Part shown: in pieces, positions 9,864 to 18,191 of the stretch | How the letters are laid out: each line of letters opens with the position of its first letter | Numbering within the stretch: the first letter of the stretch is position 1 | Origin: Rhodoferax sp. | GTDB lineage: Bacteria; Pseudomonadota; Gammaproteobacteria; Burkholderiales; Burkholderiaceae_C | Assembly: GCA_008015235.1 (NCBI GenBank) | Contig: SSFF01000023.1 | Span: 1-40,798 of the forward strand | Length of the DNA: 40,798 nucleotides | Direction of reading: 5' to 3' | The notes under the pieces: generated by a model | What the model was told of the DNA's origin: nothing | Database searches by the model: none | What the model saw: the letters and a program-made list of their open reading frames with translations, nothing else | Position numbers and translations under genes: made by a program

Positions 9864-10120
9864 GGCAGGTGTACTCACAGGTGGGTTGAACAAAATGGCG
9901 TGGTGCCATTGATGCACGGACTGTAGGTGCCACTTGTCCGCTTGGACAGGTACACACAGTGCGCTGTGGCGGGGGGGCTGTACTGTTCGGACAAGGGGTA
10001 CAGATAAACCCCTAAGGGTAAATACTAGGTATGGCCCGGGATTTGCTTGGCAGCCAAGAGGCCGCGCGTACGTGTGTGAGGAGCGCGGCGGATAAGGGTG
10101 GTGCAAGGCAAGGTGCCACA
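9864..10120. promoter_or_regulatory. Divergent gabT / gabR promoter region with candidate operators
   Basis: This 257-bp gene-free region should hold promoters for both the gabT operon (leftward) and the regulator (rightward). It contains an inverted repeat TGTCC-N4-GGACA (9935-9948) directly followed by GGTACA (9949-9954), then CTGTAC (9978-9983), GGACA (9989-9993) and GGTACAG (9997-10003). Read as direct repeats, GGACA-GGTACA recurs about 45 bp apart. The same word, as a perfect palindrome, recurs inside the start of the regulator gene (10175-10193). This fits MocR-family operators, which combine direct and inverted half-sites. Binding is inferred. Confidence 0.5.
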
Positions 10121-11539
10121 ATGCAGCCCGTAACCAGTGAACCAACCCGGATGTTTTCTCTGAACGTGAATGGCGCTGTACCCCTGGTACAGCAAATCGT
10201 CGACGGCTTTCGCCAGCTGGTGGACGATGGCGGTCTGCGCGCGGGGGCCAAGGCGCCTTCCATCCGCCATTTCGCGAACATGCACTCGGTCAGTGTGCAC
10301 ACCGTGGTCGATGCCTATGACCGCTTGGTGGCGCAGGGCTACTTCGTGTCGCGTCCCCACCAGGGCTTTTTTGTGCGCCACCGACCGGTACAGCTGCAGG
10401 CGCAGGCCGGTGTCGGACCCCAGTACAACTTCGACTCGATGTGGTACTTGCGCCGCATCTTCGAGAACCGCGGCCTGCGCCTGAAACCGGGCTGTGGCTG
10501 GATGCCGGGGGATTGGCTGTTTGGTGATGGTGTTCGCAAGAGTTTGCGTGCGTTGGCAGCAGATAACGTGGATCTGGGGGGCTATGGCGAACCCAAAGGC
10601 TACTTGCCCCTGCGCCAGCTGGTGCGCGACATGCTTGCCGAGCACGAAATCGCGGTCACCTCCGACCGTGTGCTGCTGACCCACGGCTCCAGCCAGGCCA
10701 TGGACCTGGCGGCGCGGCGCCTGGTGCAGCCAGGTGACGCGGTGTTGGTGGACGACCCGGGTTACCCCAACTTGCTGTTTTCGCTGCGCTTTTTGCAAGC
10801 CAAACTGCTGGGCGTGCCGCGCACCCCGGCGGGTTATGACCTCACGGTGCTGGAAGACCTGGTGGCCGAGCATCGCCCCAAGGTGTTTTTTACCCAGCCA
10901 CGCCTGCACAGCCCCACCGGTTCGGTGGCCCAGCTGTCGCACCTGCACCGGGTGATGCAGCTGGCCGAGAAGTACGACTTCACGGTGGTGGAAAACGACA
11001 TCTACGCCGACCTGGACCCGCAGACGCGCCCCAGCCTGGCCAGCCTGGACCAGTTGCGTCGGGTGGTCTACATCAGCAGTTTTTCCAAGACCATTTCGCC
11101 CAATATCCGCGTCGGCTACCTGGCTACGCACCCGGACCTGCTGGAAGACCTGGCCCAGCTGAAGATGGTGTCGGGCCTGACCTCTTCGGAGTTCACCGAG
11201 CGCCTGGCCTACGGCGCCTTGCTCGACACCCGCTGGCGGCGCCACCTCAAGTCCCTGCGCGAGCGCCTGGCGCGGGCGCACGAGGCCACGGCCAACCAGC
11301 TGGTGAACCTGGGTTTCGAGCTGTTTTCCGAACCCAAGGCTGGTATCTTCCTGTGGGCCCGGCACCCTGACCTGCCCGATGCCACCGAGCTGGCCTATCG
11401 CGCGGGCGAGCACGACATGCTGCTGGGGCCGGGCGCGCTCTTCAGTGCCCACATGCAGCCCAGCAGCTGGATGCGCTTCAATGTGTCCTTCTGCGAAGAC
11501 CCGGAAGTGTTCCGGTTCTTCGTCTCGCAGCTGCGCTAA
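10121..11539 (+). CDS. MocR/GabR-type transcriptional regulator (GntR winged helix fused to aminotransferase fold)
   Basis: A 472-residue MocR-family regulator. Residues about 18-86 are a GntR winged helix (PLVQQIVDGFRQLV, then SVHTVVDAYDRLVAQGY). After a linker, residues about 115-465 form a fold-type-I aminotransferase domain with a GYPN segment near 215 and the PLP lysine at about 323 in SSFSKT. In B. subtilis GabR, PLP and GABA together switch on gabTD, and the divergent position next to gabT suggests the same logic here. ATG 10121 was chosen; ATG 10151 (MFSLNVNG) is a serious alternative because conserved similarity begins there, and 10031 is possible but unlikely. Its stop overlaps the stop of the convergent LysR gene. 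Confidence 0.88.
   Translation: MQPVTSEPTRMFSLNVNGAVPLVQQIVDGFRQLVDDGGLRAGAKAPSIRHFANMHSVSVHTVVDAYDRLVAQGYFVSRPHQGFFVRHRPVQLQAQAGVGPQYNFDSMWYLRRIFENRGLRLKPGCGWMPGDWLFGDGVRKSLRALAADNVDLGGYGEPKGYLPLRQLVRDMLAEHEIAVTSDRVLLTHGSSQAMDLAARRLVQPGDAVLVDDPGYPNLLFSLRFLQAKLLGVPRTPAGYDLTVLEDLVAEHRPKVFFTQPRLHSPTGSVAQLSHLHRVMQLAEKYDFTVVENDIYADLDPQTRPSLASLDQLRRVVYISSFSKTISPNIRVGYLATHPDLLEDLAQLKMVSGLTSSEFTERLAYGALLDTRWRRHLKSLRERLARAHEATANQLVNLGFELFSEPKAGIFLWARHPDLPDATELAYRAGEHDMLLGPGALFSAHMQPSSWMRFNVSFCEDPEVFRFFVSQLR
10175..10193. promoter_or_regulatory. Palindrome inside start of gabR-like gene, candidate autoregulatory operator
   Basis: A perfect inverted repeat GCTGTACC-CCT-GGTACAGC lies 54 bp inside the regulator gene (24 bp if the start is 10151). 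Its half-site GGTACAG matches words in the upstream divergent promoter region. It encodes A-V-P-L-V-Q of the conserved winged-helix start, so part of it is constrained by protein sequence. An operator role is inferred. Confidence 0.35.
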
Positions 11540-12441
11540 TCCCTTTTTGCGCTGCAGTCGCTGAGCCACTGGGCGAACACGCCCAGGGCCGGGCGGGCGT
11601 CGTCGCGTTGCGGCTGCAGCAGGTAGACCGCGCGGTCTTCAGGCAGCGGTAGCTCGCAGGCCACCACCAGTTCACCCCGTGCCAGTTCGCCGTCGACCAG
11701 CAGGCGCGGCACCAGCGCCACGCCCAAGCCACAGGCCGCCGCTGCGGCGGTCATGGAAAACTGCTCGAAACGGGCGCCCGCCAGGGCGTTTTCACACTGC
11801 ACGCCGGTGGCTTCGAACCATTGGCGCCAGGCGTTGGGGCGCGTGCTTTGCTGCAGCAAGGGCAGGGCGGCAATGTCGGTGGGCGACAGTGCAATGGCGC
11901 CCTGCAGCAAGGCTGGGCTGCACACTGGCAGCACCACCTCGGGCATGAGCCGCGTGGCCAGGGTGCCGGCCCAGGCGGCAATCTGCTCGGGCGTGCCGGC
12001 AAACAGGGCGGCGTCGAAACCGCTGTCGGCGAACAGGAAGGGGCGCGTGCGGGTGTCGATGTGCACCGTGATGTCGGGGTGCGCGGCGTGGAACTGCGGC
12101 AGGCGTGGGATGAGCCAGCGCGTGGCAAAGGTGGGTACGGCGGCCAGGTGCAGGGTGCCACCGCTGCCGTGGGTGGACATGGCGTCGAGCGTGTCCTGTT
12201 CCAGGGCCTGCAGGCGCGGGGCGATCTGCTGGCAGTAGTCGCGTCCGCGTTCGGTCAGGGCCACGCCGTGGCGGGTGCGGCGGAACAGGCTTTGGCCCAG
12301 GAATTCTTCCAGCGACGAAATCTGGCGCGACACTGCGCCTTGGGTGAGGGCCAGCTCCTGGGCGGCGCGGGTGTAGCTTTCGTGGCGGGCGGCGGCTTCG
12401 AAGCAGGCGAGGGCTTGCAGAGAGGGAATTTTTCGGCGCAT
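11536..12441 (-). CDS. gcdR: LysR-family regulator, probably GcdR of the glutarate pathway
   Basis: A 301-residue LysR regulator of the GcvA-like subgroup. The N-terminal winged helix (residues 1-60) shows SLQALACFEAAARHESYTRAA and LTQGAVSRQISSLE; the rest is the effector-binding domain. The ATG at 12441 matches the usual MRRKIPSL start; a GTG at 12459 would add six residues. It is divergent from gcdH, and in Pseudomonas a LysR protein, GcdR, activates gcdHG in response to glutarate; the same arrangement here makes that the best reading. The symbol rests on context. The gene converges with the MocR gene, the two stop codons overlapping by two bases, so no terminator separates them. Confidence 0.8.
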   Translation of the reverse strand: MRRKIPSLQALACFEAAARHESYTRAAQELALTQGAVSRQISSLEEFLGQSLFRRTRHGVALTERGRDYCQQIAPRLQALEQDTLDAMSTHGSGGTLHLAAVPTFATRWLIPRLPQFHAAHPDITVHIDTRTRPFLFADSGFDAALFAGTPEQIAAWAGTLATRLMPEVVLPVCSPALLQGAIALSPTDIAALPLLQQSTRPNAWRQWFEATGVQCENALAGARFEQFSMTAAAAACGLGVALVPRLLVDGELARGELVVACELPLPEDRAVYLLQPQRDDARPALGVFAQWLSDCSAKRD

Positions 12442-12675
12442 AGAGTGCGAAATATACACGTCATGTCTTAAAAAAGCATCTTTATTTGCTACTGTATTGA
12501 TAGCTTATTTGCCAATGAATATAAAGGGATGTTTGAAAAATATCCTTTGATAAGTCAGAACTTAATAATTACCAAAACGCATATCTCGGTGAAAAACAAT
12601 CGTTTGTAGACAGGCCCTGCCTGGGCTACCATGGCGGCCATACCTTTCGCTACATCCCGAACCCGGAGAACACAC
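12442..12675. promoter_or_regulatory. AT-rich divergent gcdR / gcdH promoter region
   Basis: This region of about 230 bp is strikingly AT-rich from 12451 to about 12600 against a GC-rich background, as expected for divergent promoters under LysR control. An imperfect dyad AAAGG-N16-CCTTT (12523-12527 and 12544-12548) is one candidate LysR site. The stretch 12485-12510 resembles the 5' half of the ~60-bp interspersed repeat found elsewhere in the window. No -35/-10 pair could be fixed with confidence. A ribosome site CGGAGA precedes the gcdH ATG. Confidence 0.45.
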
Positions 12676-13866
<1,191 letters not shown>

Positions 13867-13885
13867 TTCTGCTTTTTGTGGGGGA

Positions 13886-14344
13886 GGGGAACCATGGGGC
13901 AGTGCTTTGGTTCGGAGGATTTGCCTTGCAGGCGGCTTCCTCAATTCCACCCCCATACCCCCCCGCCCCTTTCCACCCTCGCCAGGGCGGAAAGGGGAGC
14001 CCAACAGCCACATGTGGCCGCGTGTGCAAACGAAGGGAGTGCACGCGCCGATTGGCGTTGGGGCAGGGGGCGTATTTCTACGCCAAATTGGCCTCTGGCC
14101 CGCGCAGAAATTGCGCAAGCAGCTATCAATTCGGTAGCAAATGCAACGCCCTCCCGACCTGCACAGCACCCACGTACCCGTCGCACGGGCACTTTCCTTG
14201 TTTGCCGCGACAGCCAAATGTGGCTGTTCAGGCTCCCTCTTTCGCCCGGCGGGGCGAGAGAGGGCGGGGGGGCGAGAGGGGGGTATGAGGAAAAAACAGA
14301 GTCAAGCATTCCCTCCGCGCCTCAGCACTGCCCCATGGTTCCCC
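13886..14344. repeat. Large imperfect inverted repeat filling the gcdH-gcdG gap
   Basis: The 514-bp gap between gcdH and gcdG has no convincing gene and is filled by a palindromic element. Its outermost arms are a perfect 21-bp inverted repeat (13886-13906 and 14324-14344). A second matching block lies inside (about 13995-14018 against 14213-14237, both containing AACAGCCACAT on one strand or the other). Each half also has its own hairpin: CCCCTTTCC/GGAAAGGGG (13966-13974 and 13989-13997) and CCCTCTTTCGCCC/GGGCGAGAGAGGG (14235-14264). A full copy of the ~60-bp interspersed repeat occupies the centre. It looks like a non-autonomous mobile or structured intergenic element that may split gcdH from gcdG transcriptionally. 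Confidence 0.7.
14081..14140 (-). repeat. Interspersed ~60-bp repeat, copy 1
   Basis: On the minus strand this reads TTGCTACCGAATTGATAGCT, then GCTTGCGCA and GGCCAGAGGCCAATTTGG, matching the copies at 27670-27729 and 38607-38666 along their length. The first 20 bases form a short dyad (GCTA...TAGC). It sits in the centre of the palindromic element between gcdH and gcdG. Confidence 0.7.
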
Positions 14345-14380
14345 AACAAAGCATCCAGTAGCCGATAAGGTGACAAGAAA

Positions 14381-15646
14381 ATGACCGAAGAAACGAGCAA
14401 CCCCAAAACCAACGGCGCCCTGTCCCACCTCAAAGTCCTCGACCTGTCCCGTGTCCTCGCCGGCCCCTGGTGCACCCAGATGCTCGCCGACCTCGGCGCC
14501 GACGTGGTCAAGGTCGAGCGCCCCGGAGCCGGTGACGACACCCGCCACTGGGGCCCGCCCTTCGTGAAAGACGAGCACGGCAACGACACCGATGCCGCCA
14601 CCTACTTCACCGCCTGCAACCGCAACAAGCGCTCGGTCACCATCGACATGGCCCAGCCCGCCGGGCAGGCGCTGATCCGGCAGATGGCAGCCCAGGCCGA
14701 TGTGCTGGTGGAAAACTTCAAGGTCGGGGGGCTCCGGCACTACGGGCTCGACTACGACAGCCTCAAGGCGCTGAACCCGCGCCTGATCTACTGCTCGGTC
14801 ACCGGCTTCGGCCAGACCGGCCCGTACGCCGAACGTGCCGGCTACGACCTGATGGTCCAGGCCATGAGCGGCATGATGAGCATTACCGGCCGCGGTGACG
14901 ACGTGCCTGGCGGTGGCCCGCAGCGCGTGGGCGTGGCTGTCATCGACGTGTTCACCGGCGTCTACGCCTGCAGCGCCATCCTGGCGGCCATCGAGGCACG
15001 GCACCGCACCGGCGTGGGCCAGCACATCGACATGGCTTTGCTCGACGTGAGCATGGCCATCCTGGCCAACCAGGCCGCGGGTTTCCTGAACACCGGCAAG
15101 GTGCCGCAGCGCCAGGGCAACAGCCACCCCAGCCTGGTGCCCTACCAGGACTTCCCCACCTTGGACGGCTCCATGCTGCTGGCCGTGGGCAACGACGGCC
15201 AGTTTGCGCGCTTCTGCGAGGCTGCAGGCCAGCCGTGGGCACAGGACCCACGCTTCACCACCAACACCTCGCGGGTGCGCCACCGCAGCGAGCTGGTGCC
15301 GCTGATGGAAGCCGTGACCCGCACCCGCACCACGGCCGACTGGATTGCCTTGCTGGAGCACCGTGCTGTACCTTGTGGGCCTATCAATGACATCGGCCAG
15401 GCTTTTGCCGACGCCCAAGTGCAGCACCGGGGTTTGGTGCTAAATCACGAGCTAGCGCGCACAGACAGTGGGCAAGCAGCTATTAAAACCATATCGACTG
15501 TGGCCAGCCCCTTGCGCCTGGCGGATACCCCGCCGGTGGTGCGCCGGGGGCCTCCGGCTTTGGGTGAGCACACGGCCGAAGTGCTGGCCGAACTGGGCCT
15601 GGACGCACAGGCCATTGCCGCGCTGCAAGAGGCCAAGATCGTCTGA
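14381..15646 (+). CDS. gcdG: CaiB/BaiF family CoA-transferase, probably succinyl-CoA:glutarate CoA-transferase
   Basis: A 421-residue family-III CoA-transferase. The N-terminal signature reads LKVLDLSRVLAGPWCTQMLA followed by DLGADVVKVE, and the catalytic aspartate is probably the one near residue 222 in ALLDVSMAI. Next to gcdH it should activate glutarate with succinyl-CoA (bacterial counterpart of human SUGCT), feeding glutaryl-CoA to GcdH. The ATG at 14381 is preceded by AAGGTGA. The gene is 514 bp from gcdH, across a palindromic element. Residues about 353-372 are encoded by DNA that matches the ~60-bp interspersed repeat, and this part of the protein looks several residues longer than I expect for the family. 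Confidence 0.88.
   Translation: MTEETSNPKTNGALSHLKVLDLSRVLAGPWCTQMLADLGADVVKVERPGAGDDTRHWGPPFVKDEHGNDTDAATYFTACNRNKRSVTIDMAQPAGQALIRQMAAQADVLVENFKVGGLRHYGLDYDSLKALNPRLIYCSVTGFGQTGPYAERAGYDLMVQAMSGMMSITGRGDDVPGGGPQRVGVAVIDVFTGVYACSAILAAIEARHRTGVGQHIDMALLDVSMAILANQAAGFLNTGKVPQRQGNSHPSLVPYQDFPTLDGSMLLAVGNDGQFARFCEAAGQPWAQDPRFTTNTSRVRHRSELVPLMEAVTRTRTTADWIALLEHRAVPCGPINDIGQAFADAQVQHRGLVLNHELARTDSGQAAIKTISTVASPLRLADTPPVVRRGPPALGEHTAEVLAELGLDAQAIAALQEAKIV
15437..15496 (-). repeat. Interspersed ~60-bp repeat, copy 2, inside the gcdG coding sequence
   Basis: On the minus strand this segment contains TAATAGCTGCTTGC, CTGTGCGCGCTAG and GTGATTTAGC in the same order and spacing as the intergenic copies. 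It lies in frame within gcdG (60 bp, 20 codons, residues about 353-372: LNHELARTDSGQAAIKT), shortly before the conserved ASPLRL segment. Chance similarity cannot be excluded by eye. Confidence 0.5.
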
Positions 15647-15692
15647 AGGCGCGGCTACCATTGGGGCTTCGTCATCCACCTGCGGAGTCCCC

Positions 15693-16079
15693 ATGTCCGT
15701 TCACATCGTCCAGCTCGGTAGCGAGCGACTTGCCCAGGAGGGCACGCGCATCGGCACGGTGCGGCGCCCGCCCCGCGGCGTGCCCAAGGCCGAGTTCGCC
15801 AGCGGCAACTGGTACGACGTGTGGTACCCCAACCTGGCGCCCAGCGTGGACACCATGAAGTTGGGGCAGGGCGCCGAAACCCCGGCGCAATGGGCCATTT
15901 TCGAAAAAGCCTACCGGCGCGAAATGGCCACTCCCGAGGCCAGTCGCACGATCGACCTGCTGGCGGCGCTGTCCAAGACGTCTTCTTTCTCCGTAGGCTG
16001 TTACTGCCAGGACGAGTCCCGTTGCCACCGCTCCATCCTGCGCCATTTGCTGCAGGACGCCGGGGCCGACATCGCTTGA
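15693..16079 (+). CDS. DUF488 family protein
   Basis: A 128-residue protein of the DUF488 family (YeaO-like). Family marks are the N-terminal RRPPRGVPK-type basic segment, NWYDVWYPNLAPS, and the C-terminal CYCQDESRCHRSIL, a cysteine/histidine pattern characteristic of the family. The biochemical role is not known. The ATG at 15693 follows GCGGAG; the longer frame from 15468 overlaps gcdG and is not credible. It lies 46 bp after gcdG and 53 bp before the MtfA-like gene, so it may be co-transcribed with either. Confidence 0.85.
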   Translation: MSVHIVQLGSERLAQEGTRIGTVRRPPRGVPKAEFASGNWYDVWYPNLAPSVDTMKLGQGAETPAQWAIFEKAYRREMATPEASRTIDLLAALSKTSSFSVGCYCQDESRCHRSILRHLLQDAGADIA

Positions 16080-16132
16080 AATTGCGCGCCGTGGCGCCAC
16101 GTGCGGACTTCGCGTAACAAAGGGATTGTTCC

Positions 16133-16954
16133 ATGGTGTGGGTGCTGGCCTTGGCGGCGGTGTTGGTGGCGTATTGGGCCTGGGGGCCGCGCTGGCGTGC
16201 TGGTCGGCGGGCCCGTTTGAATCAAGCTCCTTTTCCCTCCGAGTGGCGCGTTCATGTGCGCCAGCATGTGCCGCTGGTGGCGCGCCTGCCGGCCGATTTG
16301 CAGCAGCAGCTGCGACAACGCATGCAGGTGTTCATTGCCGAAGTGCCCTTCATTGGCTGCCAGGGCCTGGAAGTGACGGACGAGATGCGTGTGGTGGTGG
16401 CGGCACAGGCCTGCCTACTGCTGCTCAACCGCCCGCAGGCCGAGTTTGTGGACTTGCGCCAGGTGCTGCTGTACCCAGGGCCGTTTCGGGTGCGTGGCGA
16501 GGCGGTGGACGCTGCCGGGCTGCACTACGCCCGCAACGACGTGCTTTCGGGGGAATCCTGGGTCCAGGGGCAGGTGATCCTGAGCTGGCCCGATTGCCTG
16601 GAAGGCGCAGCCGTGGCTGACGACGGCATCAACGTGGTCATCCACGAATTTGCCCACCAACTCGACCAGGAAAGCGGCCACGCCAACGGCGCACCGCCCG
16701 ACGCGTTGCGCCAGCGCCGTTGGAGCCCGGTGTGGAGTGCCGCGTTCGAGGGCATCCGGCGCGGCTTCTACGACCTGGCCGAGGGGCAGCAGCCCTTGTT
16801 TGATGACTACGCCCTGAGCGAACCGGCCGAATTTTTTGCCTCGGCCTGCGAGGTGTTCTTCGAGCGCGGTGGCGACCTGCAGGCCCAGCACCCGCAGCTG
16901 TATGCCCAGCTGCACACCTTTTTCCGTACCGACACCGCTGCCTGGGCGGGCTAA
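16133..16954 (+). CDS. mtfA: Zinc-dependent M90-family peptidase, MtfA-like
   Basis: A 273-residue protein with the HExxH zinc motif in VVIHEFAHQLDQESG (residues about 170-184) and a downstream glutamate ligand in SEPAEFFASACEVFF, as in E. coli MtfA (265 residues), which binds Mlc and links to glucose PTS control. The first 17 residues are hydrophobic and could anchor the protein, unlike cytosolic E. coli MtfA. No Mlc or PTS gene is in the window, so a role in glucose signalling here is unproven. The start at 16133 fits the family length. Confidence 0.87.
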   Translation: MVWVLALAAVLVAYWAWGPRWRAGRRARLNQAPFPSEWRVHVRQHVPLVARLPADLQQQLRQRMQVFIAEVPFIGCQGLEVTDEMRVVVAAQACLLLLNRPQAEFVDLRQVLLYPGPFRVRGEAVDAAGLHYARNDVLSGESWVQGQVILSWPDCLEGAAVADDGINVVIHEFAHQLDQESGHANGAPPDALRQRRWSPVWSAAFEGIRRGFYDLAEGQQPLFDDYALSEPAEFFASACEVFFERGGDLQAQHPQLYAQLHTFFRTDTAAWAG

Positions 16955-17060
16955 TCCGGTGCCGCGATTCGTGACCTGGGTCAAGGCAGCGCGCACGCGC
17001 CTGGCCTAGAGTGTGCCCATGGCCGCTGCACGTGGTGGCGGTGTGAATCAAGGATTTGGT

Positions 17061-17531
17061 ATGAAAAAACGGTTTGTTGCGGCCCTGTTCCTGTCGGCCC
17101 TGGTAGGCAGCACTTTGGCGTCCCCGCTGGGCTGCCCCGACTTGACCCAAGCCACCCAGGTGGGCGCCTGCCCCAGTGAGGAAGAGCTGCAGTACACCTT
17201 CACCGGCTATTGCAGCGACGACAACAAGGCCTACCGCGGCGAAACCGACGTCTGCACCGATTACCAGCTGTACCGCAAGATGAAGAACGTGGCGCTGTGG
17301 GAGTCGGGCGACGGCAAGTTCGACGGCTATGTCTCGTGCGAAGTGCCTGCCGCCAAGGTGCGCAGCGCCAAACCCCAAAGCCTGCAGTTGTTCAAGCAGG
17401 GCAAGATGTCACGCCTGGTGTGCAGCTACAGCGCAGGCTTCCAGTTCACGCACCGCACCCGCGCGCAATGCCAGGTGGACGTCTCCGCGTGTGCGGCCGA
17501 TGGCAGCGGTTGCAAGGCCAGCTGCGAATAA
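17061..17531 (+). CDS. Secreted cysteine-rich protein of unknown function
   Basis: A 156-residue protein I do not recognise. MKKRFVAALFLSALVGSTLA is a clear Sec signal peptide. The mature part of about 135 residues carries ten cysteines, an even number suited to disulfides in the periplasm, including a C-terminal cluster (QCQVDVSAC, GCKASC). There is no lipobox or membrane segment. The ATG at 17061 has AAGGA upstream; the frame from 17013 would bury the signal peptide. It is a single gene ending at a palindromic element shared with the convergent hemerythrin gene. Confidence 0.75.
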   Translation: MKKRFVAALFLSALVGSTLASPLGCPDLTQATQVGACPSEEELQYTFTGYCSDDNKAYRGETDVCTDYQLYRKMKNVALWESGDGKFDGYVSCEVPAAKVRSAKPQSLQLFKQGKMSRLVCSYSAGFQFTHRTRAQCQVDVSACAADGSGCKASCE

Positions 17532-17546
17532 AAGAGCCGGTCTCTC

Positions 17547-17651
17547 ATACAGATTTGCATTCAAGCGCAGAACAAGGCACAAAGCCGAAGACAGTGCACT
17601 AGCACGGCGAGGCGAAGCAACGCAGTTATGCGTTTGAATGTGAATCTGTAT
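17547..17651. repeat. Structured palindromic element between convergent genes
   Basis: A 23-bp inverted repeat with three mismatches (17547-17569 and 17629-17651) encloses about 60 bp that contain a second hairpin, GTGC-ACTA-GCAC (17594-17605). It fills the gap between the secreted protein gene and the convergent hemerythrin gene, its right arm touching the latter's stop codon. There is no T-run. By layout it resembles dispersed palindromic units (REP/BIME-like) and could end transcription from both sides or stabilise 3' ends. Confidence 0.6.
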
Positions 17652-18061
17652 CAGGCCATTTGCGCCTGGGCGACTTCGGTCTGGGCAAATTCGCGGTCGT
17701 ATTGCTGGATGTGGTCGACCACCCAACGCGTCAGGCTGTTGTACAGCGCCATCTGGTCGATCGCCTCACCGGCACGCAACTGCGCAATCACCTGGTCCAT
17801 CTGCTCCAGCAGGGCGTGGTGCTGGGCTCCATGCTCCTGGGCGCGCGCATAGCCGACCTTGTTCATGATGGCTTCTTCCTGGGCAAAGTGTTCACGGGTG
17901 AAGCTGCCCAGTTTGTCCAGTGCCTGCGACAGGGCCAGGTTGTCGGCACGCTGTGCAATGCATTCCAGCACGGTATTGACCCGCGTCACCAGTTCATGGT
18001 GGTCGGCGTCGATGAATGCGTTGCCGGTGGCAAGGGTGTTGGTCCAGATGAATAAGGCCAT
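17651..18061 (-). CDS. Bacteriohemerythrin
   Basis: A 136-residue single-domain hemerythrin that binds O2 at a non-haem di-iron site. The ligand pattern is visible: IDADHHELV near residues 17-25, FTREHFAQEEAIM near 53-65, EHGAQHHALLEQM near 74-86 and WVVDHIQQYDREFA near 112-125. The ATG at 18061 has AGGAGAA at ideal distance. It stands alone between a palindromic element and the terminator of the putrescine operon. Likely an O2 carrier or sensor; no partner is obvious. Confidence 0.93.
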   Translation of the reverse strand: MALFIWTNTLATGNAFIDADHHELVTRVNTVLECIAQRADNLALSQALDKLGSFTREHFAQEEAIMNKVGYARAQEHGAQHHALLEQMDQVIAQLRAGEAIDQMALYNSLTRWVVDHIQQYDREFAQTEVAQAQMA

Positions 18062-18150
18062 GGTGTTTCTCCTGCGCACGTTTTGTGAATATGCCAGTGA
18101 CTGTGAATGGGGTACAGGCAGGAGTGTAGGGGATGGCGCCCCAACAAAGA

Positions 18151-18170
18151 AGGGCACCGCAGTGCCCTTG
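18151..18170 (-). terminator. Intrinsic terminator of the ydcSTUV-patD operon
   Basis: A perfect 8-bp stem AAGGGCAC-N4-GTGCCCTT lies 21 bp after the patD stop. In the minus-strand direction it is followed by the T-rich CTTTGTT. Confidence 0.7.
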
Positions 18171-18191
18171 GATGCGGATGCCTAATGACGC

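Noticed and set aside
10031..10120. N-terminal extension of the MocR regulator from 10031
   Set aside because: The extra 30 residues have no family similarity and would run through the putative operator region.
14007..14018. Palindrome GCCACATGTGGC as a regulator site
   Set aside because: It is one block of the larger inverted-repeat element and has no gene start nearby; a separate operator call is not justified.
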